A stretch of DNA of 64,000 nucleotides from Candidatus Scatomonas pullistercoris (GTDB lineage: Bacteria; Bacillota; Clostridia; Lachnospirales; Lachnospiraceae). The DNA lies in assembly GCA_018713515.1 (NCBI GenBank), contig DVOO01000009.1, positions 1 to 64,000 on the forward strand, written 5' to 3'. The notes beneath the pieces were generated by a model. The model saw only the letters and a program-made list of their open reading frames with translations, made no database searches and had not been told where the DNA came from. This document shows, piece after piece, positions 41,685 through 50,054 of the stretch (its first letter is position 1; each line of letters begins with the position of its first letter). The position numbers and the translations under genes are program-made.

Positions 41685-43151
41685 ATGAAGCGCTCAATCA
41701 AAAGAAGAGTGGCCGTGACATTTATCAGTGTTATGGTCATAACACTGGTGGCAATCGGCGTGTTCCACTGGGCCTTTATGGAACGCTTCTACCTGTCCAA
41801 GAAGATGGATGTCCTGGCTGACAGCTGGGATAATGTGAACGCTCTGGAGGATCCCATCGGCGGACTGAGCCAGGAGTTTAACCAGTTCTGCAGTTCCAAT
41901 AATCTGACCTATGCGGTGGTGAATCTGTCCTCCAATCCGCTGCAGATCACCACAAACTCCGCGGGAGACTACTCTCTGGCCAACCGCCTGGTGGGAAACA
42001 TCATGGGGCAGGAGGACGGCAATACAGAGGTGCTGAAGGTGGGAGATAACGGCCAGTACAGGATCTCGAAAAGCCATGACCGCTTTGTGGAAACGAATTT
42101 TCTGGAAATGTGGGGGCGGCTGGATAACGGGGAATTTTTCATCGTCCGCTGTCCGCTGGAGAGTATAGAGGAATCCGCGGCCATCTCCAATCAGTTTTAT
42201 ATTTATATCGGCGTGCTGGTGATCCTTGTAAGCACGGTGATCATCTGGCTTCTGGCCAGAAGAATGGTCAAGCCGCTGCAGGAGCTGACAGCCCTGTCAG
42301 AGAGGATGGCAAATCTGGATTTTAATGCAAAATACACCAGCGGCGGAGAAGATGAGATAGGAGAGCTGGGACAGAATTTTAATATTATGTCCGGGAAACT
42401 GGAAAAATCCATCTCGGAGCTGAAAAGCGCCAATCTGCAGCTGCAGAAGGATATTGAAGAGAGGGTACAGATTGATGAAATGCGGACAGAATTTCTCTCA
42501 AACGTGTCCCATGAGCTGAAGACTCCGATTGCCCTGATCCAGGGCTATGCGGAAGGGCTGAAGGACAACATCAGCGATGATGCGGAGAGCCGGGAATTTT
42601 ACTGCGATGTAATCATAGATGAGTCGGCGAAGATGAATAAAATGGTAAAGCAGCTGCTGACGCTGAATCAGCTGGAGTCCGGAAACGACCAGCTGGCCCT
42701 GGAACGCTTTGATCTGGCTGAGCTGATCCGGGGCGTACTGCAGGCTTCCCATATTCTGATCGGGCAGAAGGAGGCCAGGATCCTCTTTGAACAGAGAGAG
42801 CCTGTTCCGGTCTGGGGGGATGAATTTAAAATCGAGGAGGTGGTCACGAATTATCTCACTAATGCTCTGAATCATCTGGAGGGTGAAAAAGTTATAGAAA
42901 TCAAGTGTGAGGAAGAAGACGGAATTGTGACCACCACAGTGTTCAATACGGGGAAGCCGATTCCTGAGGAAGATCTTGATAAAATCTGGGACAAATTCTA
43001 TAAGGTGGATAAGGCCAGAACACGTGAATATGGCGGCAGCGGCATCGGCCTTTCCATTGTAAAGGCCATTATGGACAGTCATCAGCAGAAATGCTGGGCC
43101 CGAAACTATAAAAACGGCGTTGCTTTTGCGTTCACGCTGGAAAGCAGATAG
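41685..43151 (+). CDS. Sensor histidine kinase
   Basis: A 488-residue membrane kinase. First membrane segment at about 9-30, an extracytoplasmic sensor of about 130 residues, second membrane segment at about 168-188 (QFYIYIGVLVILVSTVIIWLLARR), then a HAMP linker (RMVKPLQELTALSERMANLDF), a coiled coil, the HisKA box with H276 in NVSHELKTPIALIQGYAEGL, and an ATPase domain (NYLTNALNHL, EDLDKIWDKFYKVDKARTREYGGSGIGLSIV). The signal is unknown. It pairs with the preceding regulator. Confidence 0.94.
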   Translation: MKRSIKRRVAVTFISVMVITLVAIGVFHWAFMERFYLSKKMDVLADSWDNVNALEDPIGGLSQEFNQFCSSNNLTYAVVNLSSNPLQITTNSAGDYSLANRLVGNIMGQEDGNTEVLKVGDNGQYRISKSHDRFVETNFLEMWGRLDNGEFFIVRCPLESIEESAAISNQFYIYIGVLVILVSTVIIWLLARRMVKPLQELTALSERMANLDFNAKYTSGGEDEIGELGQNFNIMSGKLEKSISELKSANLQLQKDIEERVQIDEMRTEFLSNVSHELKTPIALIQGYAEGLKDNISDDAESREFYCDVIIDESAKMNKMVKQLLTLNQLESGNDQLALERFDLAELIRGVLQASHILIGQKEARILFEQREPVPVWGDEFKIEEVVTNYLTNALNHLEGEKVIEIKCEEEDGIVTTTVFNTGKPIPEEDLDKIWDKFYKVDKARTREYGGSGIGLSIVKAIMDSHQQKCWARNYKNGVAFAFTLESR

Positions 43152-43161
43152 GGCAAAAAAC

Positions 43162-43190
43162 TTCACAAATTTCTGAAAATATGCTATGAT
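43162..43190 (+). promoter_or_regulatory. Promoter of the TetR gene
   Basis: TTCACA, 17 bases, TATGAT, then AAGAA. The 14-mer TGCTATGATAAGAA here also occurs upstream of the response regulator (40958-40971). Confidence 0.55.
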
Positions 43191-43245
43191 AAGAAAAGAT
43201 GTTCCGGCCCTCTCCGGAGGTTACAACAGGAATGGGAGTGATACA

Positions 43246-43803
43246 ATGCCTGATGCTAACATAACGAAAAACGCCCTGGCCTCGTCCATGAAAAAGCTGA
43301 TGAAAGAAAAGGCTTTTTCAAAAATCAGCGTGATTGATATCTGCGAAGGCTGTGGGATGAACCGCAAAAGTTTTTACTACCATTTTAAAGACAAATATGA
43401 TCTGGTAAACTGGATTTTTTATATGGATTTTATCGGTTTGGTGAATACAAAACAGTATCAGAACGGCTGGGATCTTCTTGTTTCAGTGGGAGAATTATTC
43501 TACCGGGATCAGGAATTTTACCGGGCCGCTCTGAAGATAGAGGGGCAGAATTCTTTCAGTGAATATTTCCATGAATCGATGACTCCGATTGTTTCATTTT
43601 TCCTGCGGGACATCTGTGATGTGGATGAGGATGCAGATCAGGAAATATTTATTACTTTTTTCTGTGATGCATATCTGGCAGCGGTCGTTCACTGGCTGGA
43701 AGACGGATGCCAGATGCGGCCGGAGGAGTTCATCGGCAATCTGAAAAAAATGATCCTGGGAATAGCCAGGCAGATCCAAAAGGAGGAGGCGGAAGCCGGT
43801 TAA
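43246..43803 (+). CDS. TetR-family transcriptional regulator
   Basis: A 185-residue TetR protein with the N-terminal HTH KNALASSMKKLMKEKAFSKISVIDICEGCGMNRKSFYYHFKDKYDLVNW and a C-terminal helical domain resembling the DhaS/TetR_C_7 type. The start is the ATG after GGGAGTGATACA. It is convergent with the radical-SAM-like gene, separated by a terminator, and follows the two-component genes with its own promoter. The target is not evident. Confidence 0.88.
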   Translation: MPDANITKNALASSMKKLMKEKAFSKISVIDICEGCGMNRKSFYYHFKDKYDLVNWIFYMDFIGLVNTKQYQNGWDLLVSVGELFYRDQEFYRAALKIEGQNSFSEYFHESMTPIVSFFLRDICDVDEDADQEIFITFFCDAYLAAVVHWLEDGCQMRPEEFIGNLKKMILGIARQIQKEEAEAG

Positions 43804-43848
43804 AGCGCAGCCATCTCTGCTGCAGGAGCAGAGGGGCTGCGCTTTTTT
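43803..43848. terminator. Terminator after the TetR gene
   Basis: AAGCGCAGCC and GGCTGCGCTT arms enclose an inner hairpin (CTCTGCTGCAGGAGCAGAG) and are followed by TTTTTT. Confidence 0.9.
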
Positions 43849-43872
43849 ATGCAAACCTCTATATCCGGATGG

Positions 43873-44904
43873 TCATTCGGGTGCCTTTTTGGGGAGAGCC
43901 AGAGTGAACAGACGATCCAGGGAACTGGTTCGGTGATAATCCTGTATGTACCCGTCCTGGGTGTGGATGGTTCCGTCCTCCATAAGTTCAAAAAAGCAGG
44001 GCTCATTGGAAATGCTGCGGTCAATCTGATAAATATCTGAATAAAGATTCAGCAGAACAAAGGGATGCAGCTGCTGGATGCGGACGGAGCGGATATACTG
44101 ATCGATCTCTTCGCGGTATTCGCTGCTGCAGTCGTCTCTGGGAACCATCAGGACAAAAGATGACTCGTAGGATCCGAAATTCTGGCAGCGGTTTCTGCGT
44201 ATCCAGCTGTCACCGTCAGCGTCCCCGTAGTATGCATAAATGCCGTACAGAGACTTCTGCCGGCGCATGCTGCGGGTATTGATATCGGTGTACGTTCCTT
44301 CCGCCGCGAACATGGACATGATATTGGTGCAGCGCTTCAGCAGCGCGAGATGTTCTGCGGAGAGCTTTTCATCCGGAAGGAAAAAGATAAAGGAGCAGCG
44401 GGAATATTTGCGGAAAATCTCCGTCAGCGCGGAAAGATCCGGAAATTCTCCCCTGCAGCGGAGAATATATGTATATATGCCCAGCTCTGTTCCCTGGCGG
44501 AGAAGAAGCCGCAGCTCCGAGGCATCAATGCTGTTGGGCAGCCGGGGATTCATGCGGAGAACCAGGGCCCAGGGAATCTGGTAATCCCGGTGCCTTTCGT
44601 TGGTCCGGATCAGATTGGCGCCGTAGGTCAGGCTGGTATAGCCGATATTGATTCCAAAATCTTTCAGCGCTTTGCGCTCTGTGTTGCGGAGCAGATGTTC
44701 AATTGCTGTATAATAGGGGCTGTCATCATTCCGCAGAAGCTCCTGAAACAGGGTGTACAGATCCTGAACGAAGCGGCCCCTGGAAAAGCGCTTGCCCATA
44801 TCGGCCAGTTTCCGGATACTGCGTTTGGGATCTTCTTCTATTTCGCGAAGTCCCCGGTCCAGTGTTGCGTCAATAATTGCTCTTGTAATTTCATTTGGTT
44901 TCAA
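43873..44904 (-). CDS. Radical SAM-like protein that lacks the cluster motif
   Basis: A 343-residue protein. By eye it follows the order of a common Clostridial radical SAM family: an N-terminal helical part, IPWAL at the first strand, QGTELGIYTYILRCRGEFP at the second (QGKELGIYxYIYTGGEPL in active members), then KYSRCSFIFFLPDEKLSAEHLALLKRC, and an ending like the substrate region (FFELMEDGTIHTQDGYI). The CxxxCxxC loop is replaced by RMNPRLPNSI (about 117-126), and GGEP by CRGE. It cannot hold the 4Fe-4S cluster in the usual way, so it is probably a pseudo-enzyme. The start is TTG after AGGGGAGGTAACACC; the ORF track's longer start overlaps that site. Confidence 0.6.
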   Translation of the reverse strand: MKPNEITRAIIDATLDRGLREIEEDPKRSIRKLADMGKRFSRGRFVQDLYTLFQELLRNDDSPYYTAIEHLLRNTERKALKDFGINIGYTSLTYGANLIRTNERHRDYQIPWALVLRMNPRLPNSIDASELRLLLRQGTELGIYTYILRCRGEFPDLSALTEIFRKYSRCSFIFFLPDEKLSAEHLALLKRCTNIMSMFAAEGTYTDINTRSMRRQKSLYGIYAYYGDADGDSWIRRNRCQNFGSYESSFVLMVPRDDCSSEYREEIDQYIRSVRIQQLHPFVLLNLYSDIYQIDRSISNEPCFFELMEDGTIHTQDGYIQDYHRTSSLDRLFTLALPKKAPE

Positions 44905-45154
44905 GGTGTTACCTCCCCTGTACGCATATGTTGCAGACAAATCTATTATAACAAAAATACGTCGGAGAAACTGTTAAAAAAGTATGAAGAATCCGGGCGG
45001 ATTCTAGGCAAAGAGAAATTGTATGTGTTATAATAAATAAAACCAGCAGACGGGCTGGTTTGGCATCTGGCGGTTAGTAATGACAAAGTTTTGCCTGAAG
45101 GGGCGGAAAGATACTGAATAATACTATATTTGCGGCGGAAAAGGAGCAGATCGT

Positions 45155-46021
45155 ATGAAATTTGATATGCATTGTCATACGAAAGAAGGATCGACAGACG
45201 GCAGAGTAATGATTGAAGAGTATATCCGGCGTCTGCGGGGAATGGGATTTGGAGGCATGATGGTGACAGATCACAATTCCTATGACGGGTACAGAGAATG
45301 GAAGAATTCTCTGAAGGGAAAAGAATACACAGATTTTGTGGTACTGAAGGGGATTGAATACGATACCCTGGACTGCGGCCATATGCTGGTGGTCATGCCG
45401 GTGGGAGTTAAGCTGCGGATTCTGGAGATGCGGGGACTTCCCATTGCGCTGTTGGTGAAGATTGTGCACAGGTACGGAGGAATCCTGGGGCCGGCCCATC
45501 CCTATGGGGAGAAGTATCTGAGCGTGTTCACAACGAGAGAGCGGAAGCGCAAGTATTCCAGGCAGGGAAATAAGAAGCTGATTGAGCAGTTTGATTTCAT
45601 AGAAATATACAATGCCTGTGAAAGAGATGAGATAAATATTAAAGCGGCAAAGCTGGCGAAGAAATACGGGCGGCCCGGCTTTGGGGGCAGTGACGCCCAT
45701 AAGCTGGAGTGTATCGGAAAAGGCTGGGCGGATCTCCCGGATACCATAAAAAACGAAAATGATCTTATTGCGTTCGTGAAGAGCAGTCCGGAAATCCGCT
45801 GCGGGGGCAGCTTCTACAATAAAACGGTCCGGGATAAACTGGGAAAATGGAATGTAATCCGTATAGACTCGTTTTTCCTTTACAATAAAATGGGGGCTTT
45901 CGGCAAATTTCTGAAAAGACGGAAGGAATTGAAGAAGCTGTATCCGGAGTACAAGGATACCATGAAGGGGGAAGAGGAGCCGGAGGTTTCCCTGGATATG
46001 AGAAATATGCAGAATTTATAA
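45155..46021 (+). CDS. PHP-domain metal-dependent phosphoesterase
   Basis: A 288-residue protein of the PHP superfamily: FDMHCHTKEGSTDG, MMVTDHNSYDGY, GIEYDTLDCGHMLVVM and FGGSDAHKLECIG hold the histidine and aspartate ligands of a trinuclear metal site. It resembles stand-alone phosphoesterases (PHP-type, TrpH-like) and not the polymerase domain. The C-terminal 70 residues are unassigned. AAAGGAGCAGATCGT precedes the ATG. A leader hairpin (AAACCAGC with its complement, 45040-45061) follows a TATAAT box upstream. Confidence 0.85.
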   Translation: MKFDMHCHTKEGSTDGRVMIEEYIRRLRGMGFGGMMVTDHNSYDGYREWKNSLKGKEYTDFVVLKGIEYDTLDCGHMLVVMPVGVKLRILEMRGLPIALLVKIVHRYGGILGPAHPYGEKYLSVFTTRERKRKYSRQGNKKLIEQFDFIEIYNACERDEINIKAAKLAKKYGRPGFGGSDAHKLECIGKGWADLPDTIKNENDLIAFVKSSPEIRCGGSFYNKTVRDKLGKWNVIRIDSFFLYNKMGAFGKFLKRRKELKKLYPEYKDTMKGEEEPEVSLDMRNMQNL

Positions 46022-46028
46022 TTTGTTC

Positions 46029-46057
46029 TTTACTTTTTGGGGTGTGTATGATACAAT
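46029..46057 (+). promoter_or_regulatory. rpsF promoter
   Basis: TTTACT, 17 bases, TACAAT, followed by an 80-base leader before rpsF. Leaders of this operon often hold the S6:S18-binding RNA motif, which I cannot confirm by eye. Confidence 0.55.
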
Positions 46058-46137
46058 AACTCCCTGTGGGAATAACCCCCAATCCTTGTTTCCTGGGAAG
46101 TATCAGGAAGCCAAAAGACCAGAAGGAGGAAAGCAGC

Positions 46138-46428
46138 ATGAACAAGTATGAATTAGCATTAGTTGTGAGTGCCAAACTGGAAGACGAGGAGAGAGCAGCT
46201 GTAGTGGAGAAGGCCAAGGGATATATCACCCGCTACAACGGAGTAATCTCTGAGGTGGAAGAGTGGGGCAAGAAGAGACTTGCCTACGAGATCCAGCACC
46301 AGAAAGAGGGATTCTACTACTTTATTCAGTTTGAGGCAGATGCAGCTTGTCCGGCGGAAGTGGAGAGACACGTACGCATTATGGACAATGTGCTGAGATA
46401 CCTGGTTGTCCGCAAGGATGCCGAGTAA
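46138..46428 (+). CDS. rpsF: 30S ribosomal protein S6
   Basis: A 96-residue S6: MNKYELALVVSAKLEDEERAAVVEKAKGYI, then EEWGKKRLAYEIQHQKEGFYYFIQFEA and DNVLRYLVVRKD. It binds S18 in the small subunit. The ATG follows AGAAGGAGGAAAGCAGC; the ORF track starts upstream of this site. Next is rpsR, with only 42 bases between and no ssb, unlike the usual Firmicute order rpsF-ssb-rpsR. Confidence 0.97.
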   Translation: MNKYELALVVSAKLEDEERAAVVEKAKGYITRYNGVISEVEEWGKKRLAYEIQHQKEGFYYFIQFEADAACPAEVERHVRIMDNVLRYLVVRKDAE

Positions 46429-46470
46429 ACCGAAGGTTGAATAAGAAAATTGTAGAAGGAGGATCAAGAG

Positions 46471-46734
46471 ATGGCATTCGAGAACAATAATGAAAGAGAA
46501 GAAGCTCCGGTAAGGAAGAGAACTCCCCGCAGAAGAAGAAAAGTATGTGTATTCTGCGGAAAAGATAACGTAATTGATTACAAAGATGTGAACAAGCTGA
46601 AGAGATACGTGTCCGAGAGAGGAAAAATCCTTCCCAGAAGAGTGACCGGGAACTGCGCAAAGCATCAGAGAGCTGTGACCGCCGCTGTAAAGCGCGCAAG
46701 ACATATGGCTATCATGCCCTACGTACAGGATTAA
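46471..46734 (+). CDS. rpsR: 30S ribosomal protein S18
   Basis: An 87-residue S18. The N-terminal tail is long and charged ([20 protein letters not shown]), followed by [60 protein letters not shown]. The cysteines (CVFCG..C) are of the C+ zinc-binding type found in some S18 paralogues. GAAGGAGGATCAAGAG precedes the ATG. A terminator follows, so no rplI lies in this unit. Confidence 0.97.
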   Translation: MAFENNNEREEAPVRKRTPRRRRKVCVFCGKDNVIDYKDVNKLKRYVSERGKILPRRVTGNCAKHQRAVTAAVKRARHMAIMPYVQD

Positions 46735-46750
46735 TCTGAAACGGAAAAAT

Positions 46751-46778
46751 GGGATTCCCCAGTGGGGAGTCCCTTTTT
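46751..46778 (+). terminator. Terminator after rpsR
   Basis: GGGATTCCCC and GGGGAGTCCC around a 3-base loop, followed by TTTTTT. Confidence 0.9.
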
Positions 46779-46858
46779 TGTGAGGCGTGCCCGGAAAGAA
46801 AAAAGAATGACTTTTTTGAGATTTTCGCATATACTGGGTGATAAGGAGGGAACTGAAT

Positions 46859-47641
46859 ATGAGCGGTGAGGTTTTTGCGGGGATTTTGATTCCTCTCTTG
46901 GGCACTGCAGCCGGCGCGGGCTGCGTGTTTTTCATGCGCAAAAGTTTAAGCGGGAGTCTTGAGAAGGCGCTTCTTGGGTTTGCGTCCGGAGTTATGGTTG
47001 CGGCCTCGGTCTGGTCTCTGCTGATACCTGCCATGGATATGGCGGAAAATATGGGAAAATTCGCGTGGGTTCCCGCGGCGGCGGGCTTTTTGCTGGGCAT
47101 TGTTTTTTTAATGATCATGGATAAAGCTGTGCCCCATCTGCATCTGAATGCGGAGCAGCCGGAGGGACCAAGGAGCAGTCTCAGCAAAACCATGATGATG
47201 GTCATGGCGGTGGTACTCCATAATATCCCGGAGGGCATGGCCGTGGGCGTGGTCTTTGCCGGGGTGCTTACCGGAGAAAATGACATGACCCTGGCGGCAG
47301 CCATGGTGCTGGCGCTGGGAATCGCTATCCAGAACTTTCCGGAGGGAGCGATTATTTCCCTGCCTCTGCGGGGCGCCGGCCTGTCCAGGAGAAAGTCATT
47401 TCTGTACGGGCTGCTTTCCGGGGTGGTGGAGCCGCTGGCTGCGCTGGTGACGATCCTTCTGACAGGAGTGATCACGCCGGCGCTGCCCTACCTGCTTGCC
47501 TTTGCGGCGGGTGCCATGCTCTTTGTTGTTGTGGAAGAACTGATTCCGGAGAGTTCCGCCGGAGAACACTCCAATCTCGGGACCGTGGGCTTTGCTGCAG
47601 GTTTCGTGATCATGATGATTCTGGATGTGGCTCTGGGATAA
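46859..47641 (+). CDS. ZIP-family metal transporter
   Basis: A 260-residue membrane protein with eight hydrophobic segments. The metal-binding motifs are HNIPEGMAVGVVF (fourth segment) and NFPEGAIISLPLRGAGLSRRKSF (fifth), with VVEPLAAL following and VVVEELIPE near the end. A His-rich cytosolic loop (DKAVPHLHLNAEQPEG) lies between segments 3 and 4. Members take up zinc or other divalent cations. The ATG follows ATAAGGAGGGAACTGAAT. Confidence 0.92.
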   Translation: MSGEVFAGILIPLLGTAAGAGCVFFMRKSLSGSLEKALLGFASGVMVAASVWSLLIPAMDMAENMGKFAWVPAAAGFLLGIVFLMIMDKAVPHLHLNAEQPEGPRSSLSKTMMMVMAVVLHNIPEGMAVGVVFAGVLTGENDMTLAAAMVLALGIAIQNFPEGAIISLPLRGAGLSRRKSFLYGLLSGVVEPLAALVTILLTGVITPALPYLLAFAAGAMLFVVVEELIPESSAGEHSNLGTVGFAAGFVIMMILDVALG

Positions 47642-47683
47642 GAGCGCATCTGCAAAATATTGAAAGACAGAGGTGACAGAAGA

Positions 47684-48076
47684 ATGGATTATGAACAGGA
47701 TTATATTATGCGGATGGTCAGGGATATGGCCAGAATGATCGGAAAAATGCTTCTGGGCAGGGAAAATCCGGAATATGTGCTTCCGGAAAAGGAAGACGCG
47801 TACGGGGAAAGTGACCGCATGTATCTTCATCTGACTGCTCTGGCAGATGCGGGAGAGATCAACCAGGCGGAAAATGAACTCTCAGATTATCTGGAAGGCG
47901 GGAGTGGGAGCAGCGGTGAGCTGCGCACCGCACTGGGATTTTATATGCACATCAATGAATTTTCCAATGATTTTCTGGATGAGCATGATTATTCCAGAGA
48001 GGAAATTTACCAGGGCGTGGAAGATCTGTCAGCCCGGTTTGGGGTTTCCGGGCTGAACATACATCTTCCAAACTGA
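47684..48076 (+). CDS. DUF6483-like protein
   Basis: A 130-residue acidic soluble protein: MDYEQDYIMRMVRDMARMIGKMLLGRENPEY, then YLHLTALADAGEINQAENELSDYL and GFYMHINEFSNDFLDEHDYSREEIYQGVEDLSARFG. This matches my recollection of the DUF6483 family of Clostridia, unknown in function. The predicted structure is all-helical. The start ATG follows AGAGGTGACAGAAGA, 42 bases after the ZIP gene. Confidence 0.65.
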   Translation: MDYEQDYIMRMVRDMARMIGKMLLGRENPEYVLPEKEDAYGESDRMYLHLTALADAGEINQAENELSDYLEGGSGSSGELRTALGFYMHINEFSNDFLDEHDYSREEIYQGVEDLSARFGVSGLNIHLPN

Positions 48077-48085
48077 AAGAGCGCG

Positions 48086-48706
48086 TTATTTGCAGGAGGG
48101 ACAGGAGGCCGGCGCATCGAAGGAGGGGTTAAAAGCATAGAAATTTTTGGAATCCAGCTCATCCTGAACACTGCGGATGGCCTCTCCGAAGCGCTGGAAA
48201 TGCACGATTTCTCTGGCTCGCAGGAAGCGGATGGGATCAGCGACCTCCGGATCCTTGACCAGCCGCAGAATATTGTCATAAGTGCTTCGCGCCTTCTGCT
48301 CTGCCGCAAGATCTTCAAACAGATCTGTCAGTGAATCGCCCTTGGATTGAAATTCACAGGCGTTGAAGGGAATGCCGCCGGCGGCCTGGGGCCAGATGCC
48401 GGCAGTGTGATCTACATAGTAGTTGGCAAAGCCGGACTTTTCAATTTCCTCCATGGTCATATTGCAGGTGAGCTGATGGACAATGGTGGCCACCATCTCA
48501 AGATGGGCCAGCTCCTCGGTGCCGATATCATTGAGGATGCCCATGGTGATGCGGTTGGGAGCGGCAAAGCGCTGAGACAGGTAGCGCATGGATGCACCCA
48601 TTTCGCCGTCCGGTCCGCCGTACTGGCTGATGATAATCTGAGCCAGCTTCGGATTTGGTTTCGTGATATGAACGGGGTACTGCAGCCTTTTTTCATAGTT
48701 CCACAT
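48086..48706 (-). CDS. cotJC: Spore coat protein CotJC, manganese catalase family
   Basis: A 206-residue ferritin-like protein of the manganese catalase fold: MWNYEKRLQYPVHITKPNPKLAQIIISQYGGPDGEMGASMRYLSQRF, glutamates in GTEELAHLEMVATI and DLAAEQKARSTYDNIL as metal ligands. In Bacillus CotJC is a coat component made in the mother cell. It is the last gene of a cotJA-cotJB-cotJC operon. It indicates a spore-forming host. Confidence 0.95.
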   Translation of the reverse strand: MWNYEKRLQYPVHITKPNPKLAQIIISQYGGPDGEMGASMRYLSQRFAAPNRITMGILNDIGTEELAHLEMVATIVHQLTCNMTMEEIEKSGFANYYVDHTAGIWPQAAGGIPFNACEFQSKGDSLTDLFEDLAAEQKARSTYDNILRLVKDPEVADPIRFLRAREIVHFQRFGEAIRSVQDELDSKNFYAFNPSFDAPASCPSCK

Positions 48707-48994
48707 TCAGCGGCATCCTCCTTTCAGCGGCAGCTCCCAGGGCCAGGGCTGCTGGACCCATTCCCAGGAGCGTGAACAGGTATCGTTGGCGGTGTCGATG
48801 GTGAGAGGGCCGTACAGCTTTGCGTATTCTTCCAGTGCTTCGTTCCGCAGCGCTGATTTTTCTTCAAAGTAAGCGCGTGCCTCCTCATTGTCCGGGTGCG
48901 TGTCAAGAAAAAGGATCATTTCGTCAACAGCGAAGCTGACCTGATTGATCCGGTTCAGCAGCTGCTCCCGGGTCATCCGTCCATTTACCGGCAT
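48707..48994 (-). CDS. cotJB: Spore coat protein CotJB
   Basis: A 95-residue protein (MPVNGRMTREQLLNRINQVSFAVDEMILFLDTHPDNEEARAYFEEKSALRNEALEEYAKLYGPLT...). Helical, with the conserved YGPLTIDTAND and WEWVQQPWPWE ending. The chosen start is MPVNGRM after GAAAAGGAGGTGCCAT; the ORF track extends upstream into cotJA in another frame. It ends directly before cotJC and overlaps cotJA by 10 bases. Confidence 0.93.
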   Translation of the reverse strand: MPVNGRMTREQLLNRINQVSFAVDEMILFLDTHPDNEEARAYFEEKSALRNEALEEYAKLYGPLTIDTANDTCSRSWEWVQQPWPWELPLKGGCR

Positions 48995-49248
48995 ATGGCA
49001 CCTCCTTTTCCGCAGAAGGGTTTGCAGAGCTCCGGAAAGATTGTGCCCATCTGCAGGGCCTTGCAGAGGTCGAAGGGGTGTGACCACTTCTGGACGGGTA
49101 CATAGCCCATGGCGATGGGAAGATGATCATCCAGATGGCTGTATACATCAGTGGAATCCGCAGGACAGCCTGAACGGCGGCATATATTCTGGGAACCGGC
49201 GCAGAGAGGTCTGTGGCAGGTATTCCGGTTCATACGGCAATTATCCAT
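48985..49248 (-). CDS. cotJA: Spore coat-associated protein CotJA
   Basis: An 87-residue protein. The C-terminal half is the CotJA signature: LPIAMGYVPVQKWSHPFDLCKALQMGTIFPELCKPFCGKGG. The N-terminal half carries many cysteines (CHRPLCAGSQNICRRSGCP), more than usual, which might support cross-linking in the coat. AGAAAGGATTTCTCTAATT precedes the ATG. It is the first gene of the coat operon. No clear sigma-E or sigma-K promoter could be identified by eye. Confidence 0.92.
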   Translation of the reverse strand: MDNCRMNRNTCHRPLCAGSQNICRRSGCPADSTDVYSHLDDHLPIAMGYVPVQKWSHPFDLCKALQMGTIFPELCKPFCGKGGAICR

Positions 49249-49349
49249 AATTAGAGAAATCCTTTCTGAATCTTTTTGCTTCTTTATTAGTTTATGACGG
49301 AAGAAGCAAAATGCCAGCGGAAGAAGGAAAATTCGTTGGAATTTTCGGC

Positions 49350-49387
49350 AAAAAAAGCTCCGGAATTCCCCAGGGGAATCCGGAGCC
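49350..49387 (-). terminator. Terminator after the DUF47 gene
   Basis: On the minus strand GGCTCCGGATTCCCC pairs with GGGGAATTCCGGAGC and is followed by TTTTTTT. It closes the phosphate transporter operon. Confidence 0.9.
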
Positions 49388-49402
49388 TAAAGGCCGGAAA
49401 GC

Positions 49403-50026
49403 TTATGTGTTTTTCAGAATGACAGTCTCTACCACATCGGAAATATGCTCACAGGCGTCCACACAATCTTCCAGATATTTGAAGACGTCCCGCCAGACAA
49501 TGATTTCCACCGGATCCTTGGAGGTGGAATGGAGTGTGCGCATGGAATCCATATACAGGCGATCGCCCTCATCTTCCAGACGGTTGATTTCGATGAGTGT
49601 CTGCCGGAGCTCCTTGGACTTTTTGAAATTGGAGAACTCCTCCATGGACAGTTTTACCATCTCACAGCAGCGGATCACCAGCTTGGCAAAACGGACCGCC
49701 TCCTGGCGGATGGATGAGACGTTGCACATGTACAGACGAAGTACAACATCCTCGATTTTGTCGGTGATATCGTCCAGATACTGGCTGATGGACATGATAT
49801 CTTCCCGCTCAATGGGGGTGATAAAGGCGCGCATCAGTTCTTCCATCAGATCGTGCTTCTTGACATCGGCCGTATGCTCCACCTCATGAATTTCATCAAT
49901 CCACTCGCTGAGATGTTCCGGCTCAAAATTTTCCACGATTCTCTCAAGAATTTTTGCGGCCTGCACTGCGCAGTCGGCGCAGGCAACGAAATTATCGAAA
50001 TAAATCATATCGCTTTTTTTGGACAT
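49403..50026 (-). CDS. DUF47/PhoU-like Pit accessory protein
   Basis: A 207-residue all-helical protein of the TIGR00153/DUF47 family: CADCAVQAAKILERIVENFEP, EIHEVEHTADVKKHDLMEELMRAFITPIEREDIMSISQYLDDITDKIEDVV (the ExxaD...D metal-binding repeat as in PhoU), then EINRLEDEGDRLYMD and WRDVFKYLEDCVDACEHISDVVE. It is encoded 28 bases after a Pit-type phosphate transporter, with which such proteins usually act. Confidence 0.94.
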   Translation of the reverse strand: MSKKSDMIYFDNFVACADCAVQAAKILERIVENFEPEHLSEWIDEIHEVEHTADVKKHDLMEELMRAFITPIEREDIMSISQYLDDITDKIEDVVLRLYMCNVSSIRQEAVRFAKLVIRCCEMVKLSMEEFSNFKKSKELRQTLIEINRLEDEGDRLYMDSMRTLHSTSKDPVEIIVWRDVFKYLEDCVDACEHISDVVETVILKNT

Positions 50027-50054
50027 TTTAGATACCTCTTCTTCAAAATAAATG

